A stretch of 6,733 nt of DNA from SZUA-230 sp964581095 (lineage in GTDB: Bacteria; Bacteroidota; Bacteroidia; Cytophagales; Cyclobacteriaceae): positions 1-6,733 of the forward strand of contig CAZONK010000185.1 of the NCBI GenBank assembly GCA_964581095.1, written 5' to 3'. Of this stretch, positions 1 to 6,575 are shown piece by piece. The position numbers and the translations under genes are program-made. The notes beneath the pieces were generated by a model. The model made no database searches. It was not told the origin of the DNA and worked only from the letters and a program-made list of their open reading frames with translations. Position 1 is the stretch's first letter. Each line of letters opens with the position of its first letter.

Positions 1-58
1 ACATTTTTATTGATTTAATACAATTTGGGGATTTCGAATATTTATCTTTCCGTCATAC

Positions 59-1987
59 TTATTCAATGATCCGGAATTCGATCCTTCTGTTTTGGCCCCG
101 TCCTGATTCTGTATTATTGTCGGCAACAGGTTTTGAAAATCCAAATCCAGTTGCTGATAACCGATTGCTGTCAATTCCCCTCAAGATGAGATCTTCCCTG
201 ACCGCTTTTGCCCGTTTAACTGACAATTCAAGATTATAGGCTTCACTTCCCGTGGTATCGGTATGACCCTCAATCACAATGGAAGTGGAATTGTTATTAT
301 CCAAAAACTGAACAATTTCCAGGATTTCTGTTTCCGACTTATTGTCCAGTGTGGCTGAGTTTACTTCAAAAAATATATTATTTAATACTGTTGAAGCACC
401 TGGTTCCAGGGGATCCAGTTCCATATCGATCACTACTGCATTTAAAGTCTTTTTATCCTGGAAATTAAAAGGAAGGCTTTTAAAAAGATATCCTTTTTTC
501 GATACATACAACCCGTATTCAGCTCCATCAGTTAGTACCATTACATATTCGCCACTTAACGAATCTGATCTTACCTTCAACAATGGCCGTTGTGAAGCAA
601 GGTCACGAAGTTCAACAGATGCAGCCAGTGGAAGTTTCGATTTACTGTCAATTATTATACCTGTTACATACGAGCTTTTATTTATTACCCTGAGATGTTC
701 GGGAATATCGATTTTATACAACAAAGATCGTTTGCGAATTCTATCACCTTTGTTAAGCGAATAGATTCCTTTACTTCCATCTGCAGTTATAAAAAGTGAC
801 ACCTGGTCTTCCCGGGTATTCAGCGGATAACCCATGTTTACGGGTACACTCCATCCTTCACCTGTATTATCTGAATAATAAATATCAAATTTGCCAAGAC
901 CAATATGTCCTTTTGAAGAAAAGTAAAGTCGTTGTCCGTTTACATGTATAAAAGGAGATACTTCATCTTCCTTTGTATTTACGACCGACCCTGCATTTTC
1001 AGCTTTCAACCACTTATCCCCGGGTCCAAGCTTACTCACCCAGATATCCCTTTTGCCAAACCCTCCACGGCGATCTGATATAAAATAAAGAGTCCGGCCA
1101 TCAGCACTAAGTGATGGTTGTGACTCCCACGCCCCTGAATTTACGCCAATGCCCAGGTTCCTGGGCTCTGTCCATTCCTTTCCATTTTTATAGGTAACAT
1201 ACAGGTCACAACTTCCGAACCCATCCCTACCCAGGCAGGAAGTAAACATCAGCATTCTTCCGTCAGCAGATATCGTGCAGGTACCTTCATTAAAATGGGT
1301 ATTAATATTATCCGAAATCGAAACGGGGGAACCCCATTTATCGTTATCTGACCGATAGCTAATATAAATATCCTCGTCATCGGTGGGCTGATAGCCTGTT
1401 CGCCTTGTAAAAATTACACTTTGTTCATCTACCGGCATTACCGGGAAATATTGCAGTGGAAACTTATTCAACTCCGGCTGAAGTGGTTGGGGATTAAATT
1501 TTAAATTTTCATTTATTGACCCCACTGAAAACTCAGCGTTGGTTTGTAAATCTTCAACCCGGTCATTAAACCTCGTGTCCCTGGACTTCATAGCAAAATA
1601 AGATTTTGCTGCGCTTGCACTTTTTTCATACTCTCCGGTTTCGTAGTATAATCTCCCAATATAATAATGCAGGTATGCATGCTCCGGGTCATCACTACCT
1701 AACTGCACTGCCATTTCCCAATTTGTCCTTGCGTTCAATGTATCAAACATTCGATAGTAGGAGCTGCCCATCCTGAAATAAGCTTCGATGAAATTCTTAT
1801 CTTTTTTTACAGCTTTATCAAAAAAGGTAATTGCATTGAGGAAGTCATTCCTGACGTATGCATTGTCTCCCAGGATATAGTACTCCCTCGCCTTTTTTGA
1901 TGTGGTTGACAGTTGTTCGTAGGCATTTTGAGCCCTGGCATTAAAAAAGCAGCCAATTAGGTTTATTAGAAGGAACAGACGGACCAT
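59..1987 (-). CDS. PorE-like OmpA-family envelope protein (TPR, PD40 beta-propeller, CRD-like, OmpA_C)
   Basis: 642 residues with an N-terminal export signal. Residues about 31-135 look like TPR repeats. Residues about 187-424 hold five PD40/WD40-like blades with recurring 'SADGR..(L/M)(Y/M)F(I/T)S' and 'D(I/L)(Y/W)' motifs. Residues about 440-520 resemble a carboxypeptidase-regulatory-like beta-sandwich ('VTGIIID...GEYVMVL'). Residues about 533-642 are an OmpA C-terminal domain with 'EGHTDTTGS' and 'LSVKRAKAV'. D577 and R592, 15 residues apart, match the Asp/Arg pair that grips diaminopimelate in OmpA-like domains. This domain order is that of PorE (PG1058), the type IX secretion lipoprotein of Porphyromonas gingivalis; Bacteroidota also encode paralogues of the same layout, so porE orthology is not proven. 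It probably sits at the periplasmic face of the outer membrane and binds peptidoglycan. The start lies 3 bases after the queE stop and gives a good signal peptide, so it is probably the last gene of the folD-queE operon. Confidence 0.9.
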   Translation of the reverse strand: MVRLFLLINLIGCFFNARAQNAYEQLSTTSKKAREYYILGDNAYVRNDFLNAITFFDKAVKKDKNFIEAYFRMGSSYYRMFDTLNARTNWEMAVQLGSDDPEHAYLHYYIGRLYYETGEYEKSASAAKSYFAMKSRDTRFNDRVEDLQTNAEFSVGSINENLKFNPQPLQPELNKFPLQYFPVMPVDEQSVIFTRRTGYQPTDDEDIYISYRSDNDKWGSPVSISDNINTHFNEGTCTISADGRMLMFTSCLGRDGFGSCDLYVTYKNGKEWTEPRNLGIGVNSGAWESQPSLSADGRTLYFISDRRGGFGKRDIWVSKLGPGDKWLKAENAGSVVNTKEDEVSPFIHVNGQRLYFSSKGHIGLGKFDIYYSDNTGEGWSVPVNMGYPLNTREDQVSLFITADGSKGIYSLNKGDRIRKRSLLYKIDIPEHLRVINKSSYVTGIIIDSKSKLPLAASVELRDLASQRPLLKVRSDSLSGEYVMVLTDGAEYGLYVSKKGYLFKSLPFNFQDKKTLNAVVIDMELDPLEPGASTVLNNIFFEVNSATLDNKSETEILEIVQFLDNNNSTSIVIEGHTDTTGSEAYNLELSVKRAKAVREDLILRGIDSNRLSATGFGFSKPVADNNTESGRGQNRRIEFRIIE

Positions 1988-1990
1988 AAA

Positions 1991-2599
1991 TCAAGGAATA
2001 TCCATAAACTTATGGGTTTGAAGACTTATTTCCCAATATGGATTCTCTTTTATGAAATCAATAATAAGGGGCAACATTTCATTTTGCCTGCTCCATTCAG
2101 GCTGGAGATATAGTTTACAAGCGCCTGATACTTTGCTTTGAAATGAAAATGCCCAGTCAAAATCAGACTTATTATAAATAATTATCTTTAGTTCGTCTGC
2201 TTTTATCAATATCTCCTGTTTGGGTTTTTTAAACTTTTTGGGAGATAAACATATCCAGTCCCACAACCCTGTTATTTGGTGAGCACCGGCGGTTTCCAGA
2301 TGGGTAGCAAACCCGGCAGTTTTCAAAGTGGTTGTTAATTCATCAAGTGGATGCATCAAAGGTTCGCCACCTGTTACAACTGCTAATCTTGAAGAAACCT
2401 CTAAAGCATTGTTAACAATTTCTGACACATTTATTTCAGGATGATTATCAGCCCAGGATTCTTTTACATCGCACCATACACATCCAACATCACACCCACC
2501 CAATCGTATAAAGTAAGCAGCCTTTCCCTGATGGAATCCTTCTCCTTGTATAGAATAAAATGCTTCCATTACGGGAAGTACTCCAGTCCTGATAGTCAT
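1991..2599 (-). CDS. queE: 7-carboxy-7-deazaguanine synthase (radical SAM enzyme QueE)
   Basis: 202 residues, the normal size for the compact QueE family. QueE converts 6-carboxy-5,6,7,8-tetrahydropterin to 7-carboxy-7-deazaguanine, the radical ring-contraction step toward preQ0 and queuosine, in the cytoplasm. Visible motifs are 'SIQGEG' (16-21) and the radical SAM cluster cysteines C36, C40 and C43 in CX3CX2C spacing. The SAM-binding 'TGGEP' follows (76-80), then 'LETAG' (101-105), 'LSPK' (118-121), 'DELK' (135-138), 'LQPEW' (165-169) and the characteristic C-terminal 'LQTHKFMDIP'. Nothing is missing, so it should be active. It starts 12 bases after folD and ends 3 bases before the PorE-like gene. 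The other pathway genes (queD, queC, folE) are not in the window. I accept M1; M11 would still precede the QGEG motif but would shorten the N-terminal strand. Confidence 0.95.
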   Translation of the reverse strand: MTIRTGVLPVMEAFYSIQGEGFHQGKAAYFIRLGGCDVGCVWCDVKESWADNHPEINVSEIVNNALEVSSRLAVVTGGEPLMHPLDELTTTLKTAGFATHLETAGAHQITGLWDWICLSPKKFKKPKQEILIKADELKIIIYNKSDFDWAFSFQSKVSGACKLYLQPEWSRQNEMLPLIIDFIKENPYWEISLQTHKFMDIP

Positions 2600-2611
2600 A
2601 TAAAAAGATTA

Positions 2612-3499
2612 TTAATGATTTCGTTTATATGCATCCAATGTATTCATCAACAATGAAGCAATTGTCATAGGGCCTACACCTCCGGGTACGGGTGTAATAA
2701 AGCTGCATTTCGGAGCAACATTTTCAAAATCAACATCACCTTTTAATACATATCCTCTTTTTGCGGAAGAATCTTCCACCCTTGTTATTCCTACATCAAC
2801 AACTACAGCACCTTCCTTGACCATATCCTCAGTAATTAATTCCGGTTTACCTACAGCAACAACCAGAATATCAGCCATTCGCGTATAAAATGCCAGGTTT
2901 TGTGTATATATATGGCAAACGGTGGTGGTCGCCATACCAGGTCCTGCAAATAAAATACTCAAAGGTGATCCAACAATATGACTATTGCCAACAATCACAC
3001 AGTGTTTCCCTTTGGATTCTATTTTGTACCGACGCAACAGTATCATTATGCCATGAGGAGTTGCAGGCAATAAACTTGGGTGTGGTAAGCCCATTTTACC
3101 AAAATTCGCCGGAGTGAATCCATCTACATCTTTTTTGGGATCAATCTTATCCGTAATTTCCTCCACTGAAAGATGATCAGGTAGTGGTAATTGAACGATG
3201 TAACCATCAATGTCATTATCATTGTTGAAGGCCTCAACCTGTGCTTCAAGCTCTTCCTGGGTTACATCAATATCGAATTTTACCAGGGTATCTGTAAATC
3301 CTACCCTGCTGCAAGCCTTAACTTTGCTTTTGACATAGGTTTTGCTTGCCCCATCTTCACCCACCAATATTGCGGCCAAATGTGGTGATCGCTTACCCTC
3401 CGCAACAATCTTTGATACTTCTTCGGCTATTTCAACTTCAATCTCCCTTGAAGTTCTCTTCCCATCCAGTAGTATCGTTTCCTGTACTGTTTCAGCCAT
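2612..3499 (-). CDS. folD: Bifunctional methylenetetrahydrofolate dehydrogenase / methenyltetrahydrofolate cyclohydrolase FolD
   Basis: 295 residues, full length. FolD interconverts 5,10-methylene-, 5,10-methenyl- and 10-formyl-tetrahydrofolate, supplying formyl groups for purines and initiator tRNA. Catalytic landmarks are present: Y55 and K59 (YxxxK), Q103 in 'VQLPLP', D126 in 'KDVDGF', 'TPHGI' (147-151), the Rossmann loop 'GNSHIVGSP' (171-179) and the C-terminal 'PVPGGVGPMT' (270-279). The folate and cyclohydrolase site therefore looks intact. The dinucleotide site is unusual: N172 stands where many homologues have Arg (G-R-S), and the usual 'HSRT' is 'H-I-Y-T' at 196-199, so typical NADP 2'-phosphate contacts are absent. 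A shift toward NAD is possible but is inference. It is the first gene of the folD-queE-PorE-like run. No TAnnTTTG box was found in front of it, so it may depend on read-through from lepA or on a promoter I cannot recognise. Confidence 0.95.
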   Translation of the reverse strand: MAETVQETILLDGKRTSREIEVEIAEEVSKIVAEGKRSPHLAAILVGEDGASKTYVKSKVKACSRVGFTDTLVKFDIDVTQEELEAQVEAFNNDNDIDGYIVQLPLPDHLSVEEITDKIDPKKDVDGFTPANFGKMGLPHPSLLPATPHGIMILLRRYKIESKGKHCVIVGNSHIVGSPLSILFAGPGMATTTVCHIYTQNLAFYTRMADILVVAVGKPELITEDMVKEGAVVVDVGITRVEDSSAKRGYVLKGDVDFENVAPKCSFITPVPGGVGPMTIASLLMNTLDAYKRNH

Positions 3500-3567
3500 T
3501 ATTATTGAAAGTTTAGAATTATAGAATTAACCATTTTAATTTGACTACTAAGTGAGCCAATCCTCTA

Positions 3568-3688
3568 ATGTCCCCAGCCGGCGGTGGTGAAGGGGGTGGT
3601 ACAGTTTTGAACTATTCATAATGACTTCAATAGTGGAATTTCATGCTTTCGTCTATTCCTCCCCCTACCCCCTCAAAGAGGGGGACAT
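3568..3688. repeat. Imperfect inverted repeat, REP/BIME-like element
   Basis: A G/C-rich element in an otherwise AT-rich gap. The outer arms ATGTCCCC (3568-3575) and GGGGACAT (3681-3688) are exact inverted copies. Inside them, AGGGGGT (3591-3597) is inverted at 3667-3673 (ACCCCCT), with unequal spacing to the outer arms (15 versus 7 bases). The right half also folds alone as CCCCCTC-AAA-GAGGGGG (3668-3684), a perfect 7-base-pair stem. The left half holds GCCGGC and a GG-tract run (3580-3599). No oligo-T tract follows the strong hairpin on either strand, so it does not look like an intrinsic terminator. No transposase is in the window. Dispersed-repeat status is inferred from structure only. 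Confidence 0.55.
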
Positions 3689-3695
3689 AGGTGCT

Positions 3696-3739
3696 AAAAA
3701 AAATTTTAAATATTATATTTATTTGAATAATTTTAAAAT
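3696..3739 (-). terminator. Possible AT-only intrinsic terminator after lepA
   Basis: Starting 2 bases after the lepA stop, the minus strand can pair ATTTTAAA (3732-3739) with TTTAAAAT (3703-3710). A small bulge and TATT/AATA pairs extend the stem, and it is followed directly by eight T on the minus strand (A run 3696-3703 on the plus strand). Position and U-tract fit a terminator. The stem has no G-C pairs and would be weak, so this is a candidate only. Confidence 0.3.
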
Positions 3740-3740
3740 C

Positions 3741-5528
3741 CTAATCCAATTGAAGCACTGCCATAAATGCTTCCTGTGGAATTTCCACATTGCCTACCTG
3801 ACGCATTCGTTTCTTTCCCTTTTTCTGTTTTTCCAGTAGTTTTCTCTTTCTGGTAATATCCCCTCCATAACATTTTGCCAATACATTTTTCCGCATTGCT
3901 TTAACACTTTCCCTTGCAATAATTTTTGTGCCAATGGAGGCCTGTATTGCAATTTCAAACATTTGGCGTGGAATTAAACCACGCAATTTTTCACATAATC
4001 TTTTCCCCCAATCGTATGCCTTATCCCTATGCACGATTGCAGACAGGGCATCGATTTTTGAACCATTCAACATTATATCGAGTTTAACCATATTTGACTT
4101 CCTGAACCCAATGAGTTCATAATCAAGCGATGCATATCCCCTGCTGATGGTCTTTAACTTATCGTAAAAATCAAAGACAATTTCAGAAAGGGGAAGTTCA
4201 AAACCAAGTTCCACCCTATTGGATGTAAGGTAGGTTTGGTTACCTATAATGCCACGCTTTTCGATGCAAAGTGAAATGATCGGACCGATAAAATCAGATT
4301 TTGTAATGATCTGTGCACTTATGAACGGTTCCTCCATATGTGATATGGTATTGGGTTCTGGCATTTCAGAAGGAGCATTGATATCCATTATTCTATCATC
4401 AGTTCCAATGGCGTGAAACTGCACTGATGGAACGGTGGTAATTACAGTCATTCCAAATTCGCGTTCAAGCCTTTCCTGAACGATGTCCATATGCAACATC
4501 CCCAGAAAACCACATCGAAATCCAAAACCCAGGGCCATTGAAGTTTCGGGTTCCCATACCAATGAAGCGTCATTCAGCTGAAGTTTTTCCATCGAGCCTC
4601 TCAATTCTTCGTATTCATTGGTTTCGACCGGATAAATACCTGCAAAAACCATTGGTTTTACATCTTCAAATCCCTGGATTGTATTTTTTGTTGGATTTTC
4701 CACGTGGGTGATGGTGTCACCCACTTTTACTTCACTGGCTATTTTAACGCCTGAAATAAGGTAACCTACATTTCCGGTACCTATGGAATTGCGTGGTTCC
4801 TGATTTAATTTAAGCACTCCGATTTCATCAGCCTCATACGTTTTTCCGGTATTTACAAATTTTACTTTATCCCCCTTTTTTATTTCACCATTAAAAACCC
4901 TGAAATATACTTCAATCCCACGATATGAGTTAAAAACTGAGTCAAAAATCATAGCCTGAAGTGGTTCAGTTTCATCACCCTTTGGTGCCGGGATCCTGTC
5001 TATGATGGCATCCAGAATATCTTCAATCCCAATACCCTCTTTGGCACTGGCCCTTATTATATCATCAGGGGGGCATCCAATCAAATCCACAATCTGGTCA
5101 CTCACTTCTTCCGGCAAAGCACCTGGCAAATCGATTTTATTTAAAACAGGAATAATTTCAAGATCGTTGTCGATAGCAAGGTAGAGGTTTGAAATCGTTT
5201 GTGCTTCAATTCCCTGCGATGCATCCACTACCAGCAACGCCCCTTCGCAAGCTGCGATTGACCGCGAAACTTCGTACGAGAAATCGACATGGCCGGGTGT
5301 ATCAATAAGGTTCAGTGTATAAAGTTCATTATCGTGCTTGTATTCCATCTGGATTGCATGACTCTTGATCGTTATTCCACGTTCCCTTTCCAGATCCATA
5401 TCATCTAAAAGCTGCTCCTGCATGTCCCTGTCAGACACTGTCCCCGTTTGCTGAAGCAGCCGGTCAGCAAGCGTACTTTTCCCGTGATCGATATGGGCAA
5501 TTATGCAAAAGTTTCTGATGTGCTTCAT
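3741..5528 (-). CDS. lepA: Elongation factor 4 (LepA), ribosome-associated GTPase
   Basis: 595 residues, the normal full length. EF4/LepA is a translational GTPase that binds the ribosome and has been proposed to back-translocate it or to assist initiation and 30S assembly. All G motifs are present: G1 'AHIDHGKST' (11-19), switch I 'RERGITIK' (48-55), G3 'DTPGH' (76-80, with the catalytic-type H80), G4 'NKID' (130-133) and G5 'SAK' (161-163). EF-G-like domains II, III and V follow, with 'GFRCGFLGMLHMDI' in the domain III region. The LepA-specific C-terminal domain shows 'AKCYGGDITRKRKLLEKQKK' and ends 'EAFMAVLQLD'. The start chosen puts the G1 loop 10 residues in, as in other LepA proteins. 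It is transcribed divergently from the DUF4924 gene and has a good Bacteroidetes-type promoter box 32 bases upstream. Nothing is unusual in the protein. Confidence 0.97.
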   Translation of the reverse strand: MKHIRNFCIIAHIDHGKSTLADRLLQQTGTVSDRDMQEQLLDDMDLERERGITIKSHAIQMEYKHDNELYTLNLIDTPGHVDFSYEVSRSIAACEGALLVVDASQGIEAQTISNLYLAIDNDLEIIPVLNKIDLPGALPEEVSDQIVDLIGCPPDDIIRASAKEGIGIEDILDAIIDRIPAPKGDETEPLQAMIFDSVFNSYRGIEVYFRVFNGEIKKGDKVKFVNTGKTYEADEIGVLKLNQEPRNSIGTGNVGYLISGVKIASEVKVGDTITHVENPTKNTIQGFEDVKPMVFAGIYPVETNEYEELRGSMEKLQLNDASLVWEPETSMALGFGFRCGFLGMLHMDIVQERLEREFGMTVITTVPSVQFHAIGTDDRIMDINAPSEMPEPNTISHMEEPFISAQIITKSDFIGPIISLCIEKRGIIGNQTYLTSNRVELGFELPLSEIVFDFYDKLKTISRGYASLDYELIGFRKSNMVKLDIMLNGSKIDALSAIVHRDKAYDWGKRLCEKLRGLIPRQMFEIAIQASIGTKIIARESVKAMRKNVLAKCYGGDITRKRKLLEKQKKGKKRMRQVGNVEIPQEAFMAVLQLD

Positions 5529-5560
5529 TAATGAATGGGTGTCAAATCAATTTCGAAGTG

Positions 5561-5568
5561 CAAAAGTA
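5561..5568 (-). promoter_or_regulatory. lepA promoter, Bacteroidetes -7 box (TACTTTTG)
   Basis: The minus strand reads TACTTTTG followed by CAC, an exact match to the TAnnTTTG -7 consensus of the Bacteroidetes primary sigma factor. TTGTTG lies upstream at 5581-5586 as a possible -33 element, at somewhat short spacing (about 15 bases). Transcription would begin about 25 bases before the lepA start codon. Confidence 0.65.
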
Positions 5569-5622
5569 GTGATTTGTTACCAACAATTTATAAGTAAAAA
5601 AATGAAAGGAGGTACCCTGTTC

Positions 5623-5630
5623 TATATTTG
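5623..5630 (+). promoter_or_regulatory. DUF4924 gene promoter, Bacteroidetes -7 box (TATATTTG)
   Basis: TATATTTG is an exact TAnnTTTG match, 26 bases before the start codon at 5657, implying a leader of about 20 bases. I see no good TTG -33 element at the usual distance. It lies back to back with the lepA box, 54 bases apart, so both genes share one small control region. Confidence 0.55.
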
Positions 5631-5656
5631 TAAATAATTTTCCCGGGACCATAATT

Positions 5657-6187
5657 ATGCAAATAGCAAGAAAGAAAAGGCTTGAAAATATTTCAGAGTA
5701 CATTATCCATTTATACAAAACTGAAGACCTCATACGTGCGTATGAAATGGATCTTGAACAAATAGAAAAATATGTGATTTCACACCTTCCCCTTACCAGT
5801 GAAGAAAAAAAGGAAACAAGAAAGTGGTACTATACGCTCATAAACGCAATGAGAAATGAAAATATAGTGCAATCGGGTCATTTGAAAGCTGTGCAGGAGG
5901 TGGTTGGCAAAATGCATTTGCTACATAAAGGACTTTTGGCAGAAGATGAGGCTTACTTGTCCATCTATAAAGAAGCAAGGGAAGACCTCTCCTCTTTCGG
6001 GAAACTTGCCGGTGGAAATATCAATGATATTCAAATATGCCTTAACGCTGTGTATGGATTACTAATCCTCCGGTTAAATGACCGACCGGTAGATACCGGC
6101 CAAATGAAAAGTGTGGAATTATTTGGGGCCATTCTTTCATATCTGAGTTATAAATACAGGCAGAATGAGTTGATGAGGGATAATTGA
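5657..6187 (+). CDS. DUF4924 family protein, function unknown
   Basis: 176 residues, predicted soluble and mostly alpha-helical, with no signal peptide or membrane segment. I recognise the family from its opening pattern, 'IARKKRLENISEYIIHLY' then 'EDLIRAY' (about residues 3-28), the 'WYYTLINAMRNE' segment (about 57-68) and the later 'NAVYGLLILRL' helix (about 129-139). These are hallmarks of DUF4924, a family known to me only from Bacteroidota and without an assigned function. No catalytic motif is apparent. It is alone on its transcript upstream, divergent from lepA, with its own promoter box. Its base composition (about 39% GC by hand count) matches a resident gene, unlike the AT-rich pair downstream. 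Lineage restriction and the lepA neighbour might hint at a role in translation or cell growth, but that is only context. Family assignment is from memory of the pattern, not a search. Confidence 0.85.
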   Translation: MQIARKKRLENISEYIIHLYKTEDLIRAYEMDLEQIEKYVISHLPLTSEEKKETRKWYYTLINAMRNENIVQSGHLKAVQEVVGKMHLLHKGLLAEDEAYLSIYKEAREDLSSFGKLAGGNINDIQICLNAVYGLLILRLNDRPVDTGQMKSVELFGAILSYLSYKYRQNELMRDN

Positions 6188-6257
6188 GTTACAAAAAGAA
6201 GCTGAATGATTGTGTATTTTTAGAAGAATTGAAAAAGGAAAAGATCGTAATAAAGTT

Positions 6258-6265
6258 TAAATTTG
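6258..6265 (+). promoter_or_regulatory. Possible promoter of the MNT/HEPN module (TAAATTTG)
   Basis: TAAATTTG matches TAnnTTTG exactly and lies 13 bases before the ATG at 6279, which would give a leader of only about 5-8 bases, nearly leaderless. The nearest TTG upstream (6229-6231) is rather far for a -33 element. In such AT-rich DNA a chance match is possible. Confidence 0.4.
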
Positions 6266-6278
6266 GATAAAAGAATAA

Positions 6279-6575
6279 ATGTTGACAAAATCTGAAATAC
6301 TGAAAATATTAAAAGATAAAAAAGAGATTTTAACACAATATGGTGTTAAAAAAATAGGATTATTTGGTTCATACTCAAAAGACTTACATCACGAAAATAG
6401 CGATATTGATATATTGGTAGACTTTGATCCCAACCTTGAGACTTTTGATAATTTAATTTCAATTTATAATATTTTAAAGGAATCATTTAGAAATCACACA
6501 GTTGAAATTGTAACAAAAAATGGATTAAGTAAATACCTGGGGTCATACATTTTAGAAGAAACAGAATATGTCTGA
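6279..6575 (+). CDS. MntA-type minimal nucleotidyltransferase, antitoxin of an MNT/HEPN (type VII) module
   Basis: 98 residues, a complete single-domain MNT protein. Residues 26-47 ('IGLFGSYSKD...SDIDILV') carry the nucleotidyltransferase signature GS-x10-DxD exactly: G30, S31, then D42 and D44, the metal-binding acids. The third carboxylate, usually Asp in a 'VDLV' strand, is E76 in 'VEIV'. The C-terminal 'LSKYLGSYILEETEYV' matches the end of MntA proteins. In studied pairs MntA inactivates the HepT RNase by adding AMP units to a tyrosine near the HepT active site. The next gene is HepT-like and overlaps this one by 8 bases, so the two are translationally coupled. GC is about 26% by hand count, far below the neighbouring DUF4924 gene, suggesting transfer. 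The ATG start places 25 residues ahead of the GS motif strand, normal for the family. Confidence 0.9.
   Translation: MLTKSEILKILKDKKEILTQYGVKKIGLFGSYSKDLHHENSDIDILVDFDPNLETFDNLISIYNILKESFRNHTVEIVTKNGLSKYLGSYILEETEYV

Noticed and set aside
1..58. Possible gene or terminator downstream of the PorE-like gene
   Set aside because: The 58 bases are AT-rich, with no convincing hairpin plus T tract and no open frame of useful length; nothing can be supported.
342..764. 140-codon plus-strand frame inside the PorE-like gene
   Set aside because: Antisense shadow of a gene with clear domains on the other strand; the translation has no recognisable motif.
3668..3684. Strong hairpin CCCCCTC-AAA-GAGGGGG as an intrinsic terminator
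   Set aside because: No T-rich tract follows it on either strand; it fits better as half of the inverted repeat element.
3621..3839. 72-codon plus-strand frame covering the repeat and the end of lepA
   Set aside because: It starts within the repeat element, runs antisense into the conserved lepA C terminus, and has no protein-like motif.
5602..5637. AAAGGAGG Shine-Dalgarno-like string and an 11-codon ATG frame upstream of the DUF4924 gene
   Set aside because: The string is about 45 bases from the start codon, and the -7 box lies inside the small frame, so it would not be transcribed intact from that promoter.
5542..5733. 63-codon minus-strand frame across the divergent region
   Set aside because: It covers both promoter boxes and the start of the DUF4924 gene in antisense; low-complexity hydrophobic translation with no family resemblance.
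6184..6270. A 28-codon frame from TTG overlapping the DUF4924 stop, ending just before the MNT gene
   Set aside because: Rare start codon, no upstream support, and it spans the likely MNT promoter; Lys-rich composition is expected by chance in AT-rich DNA.
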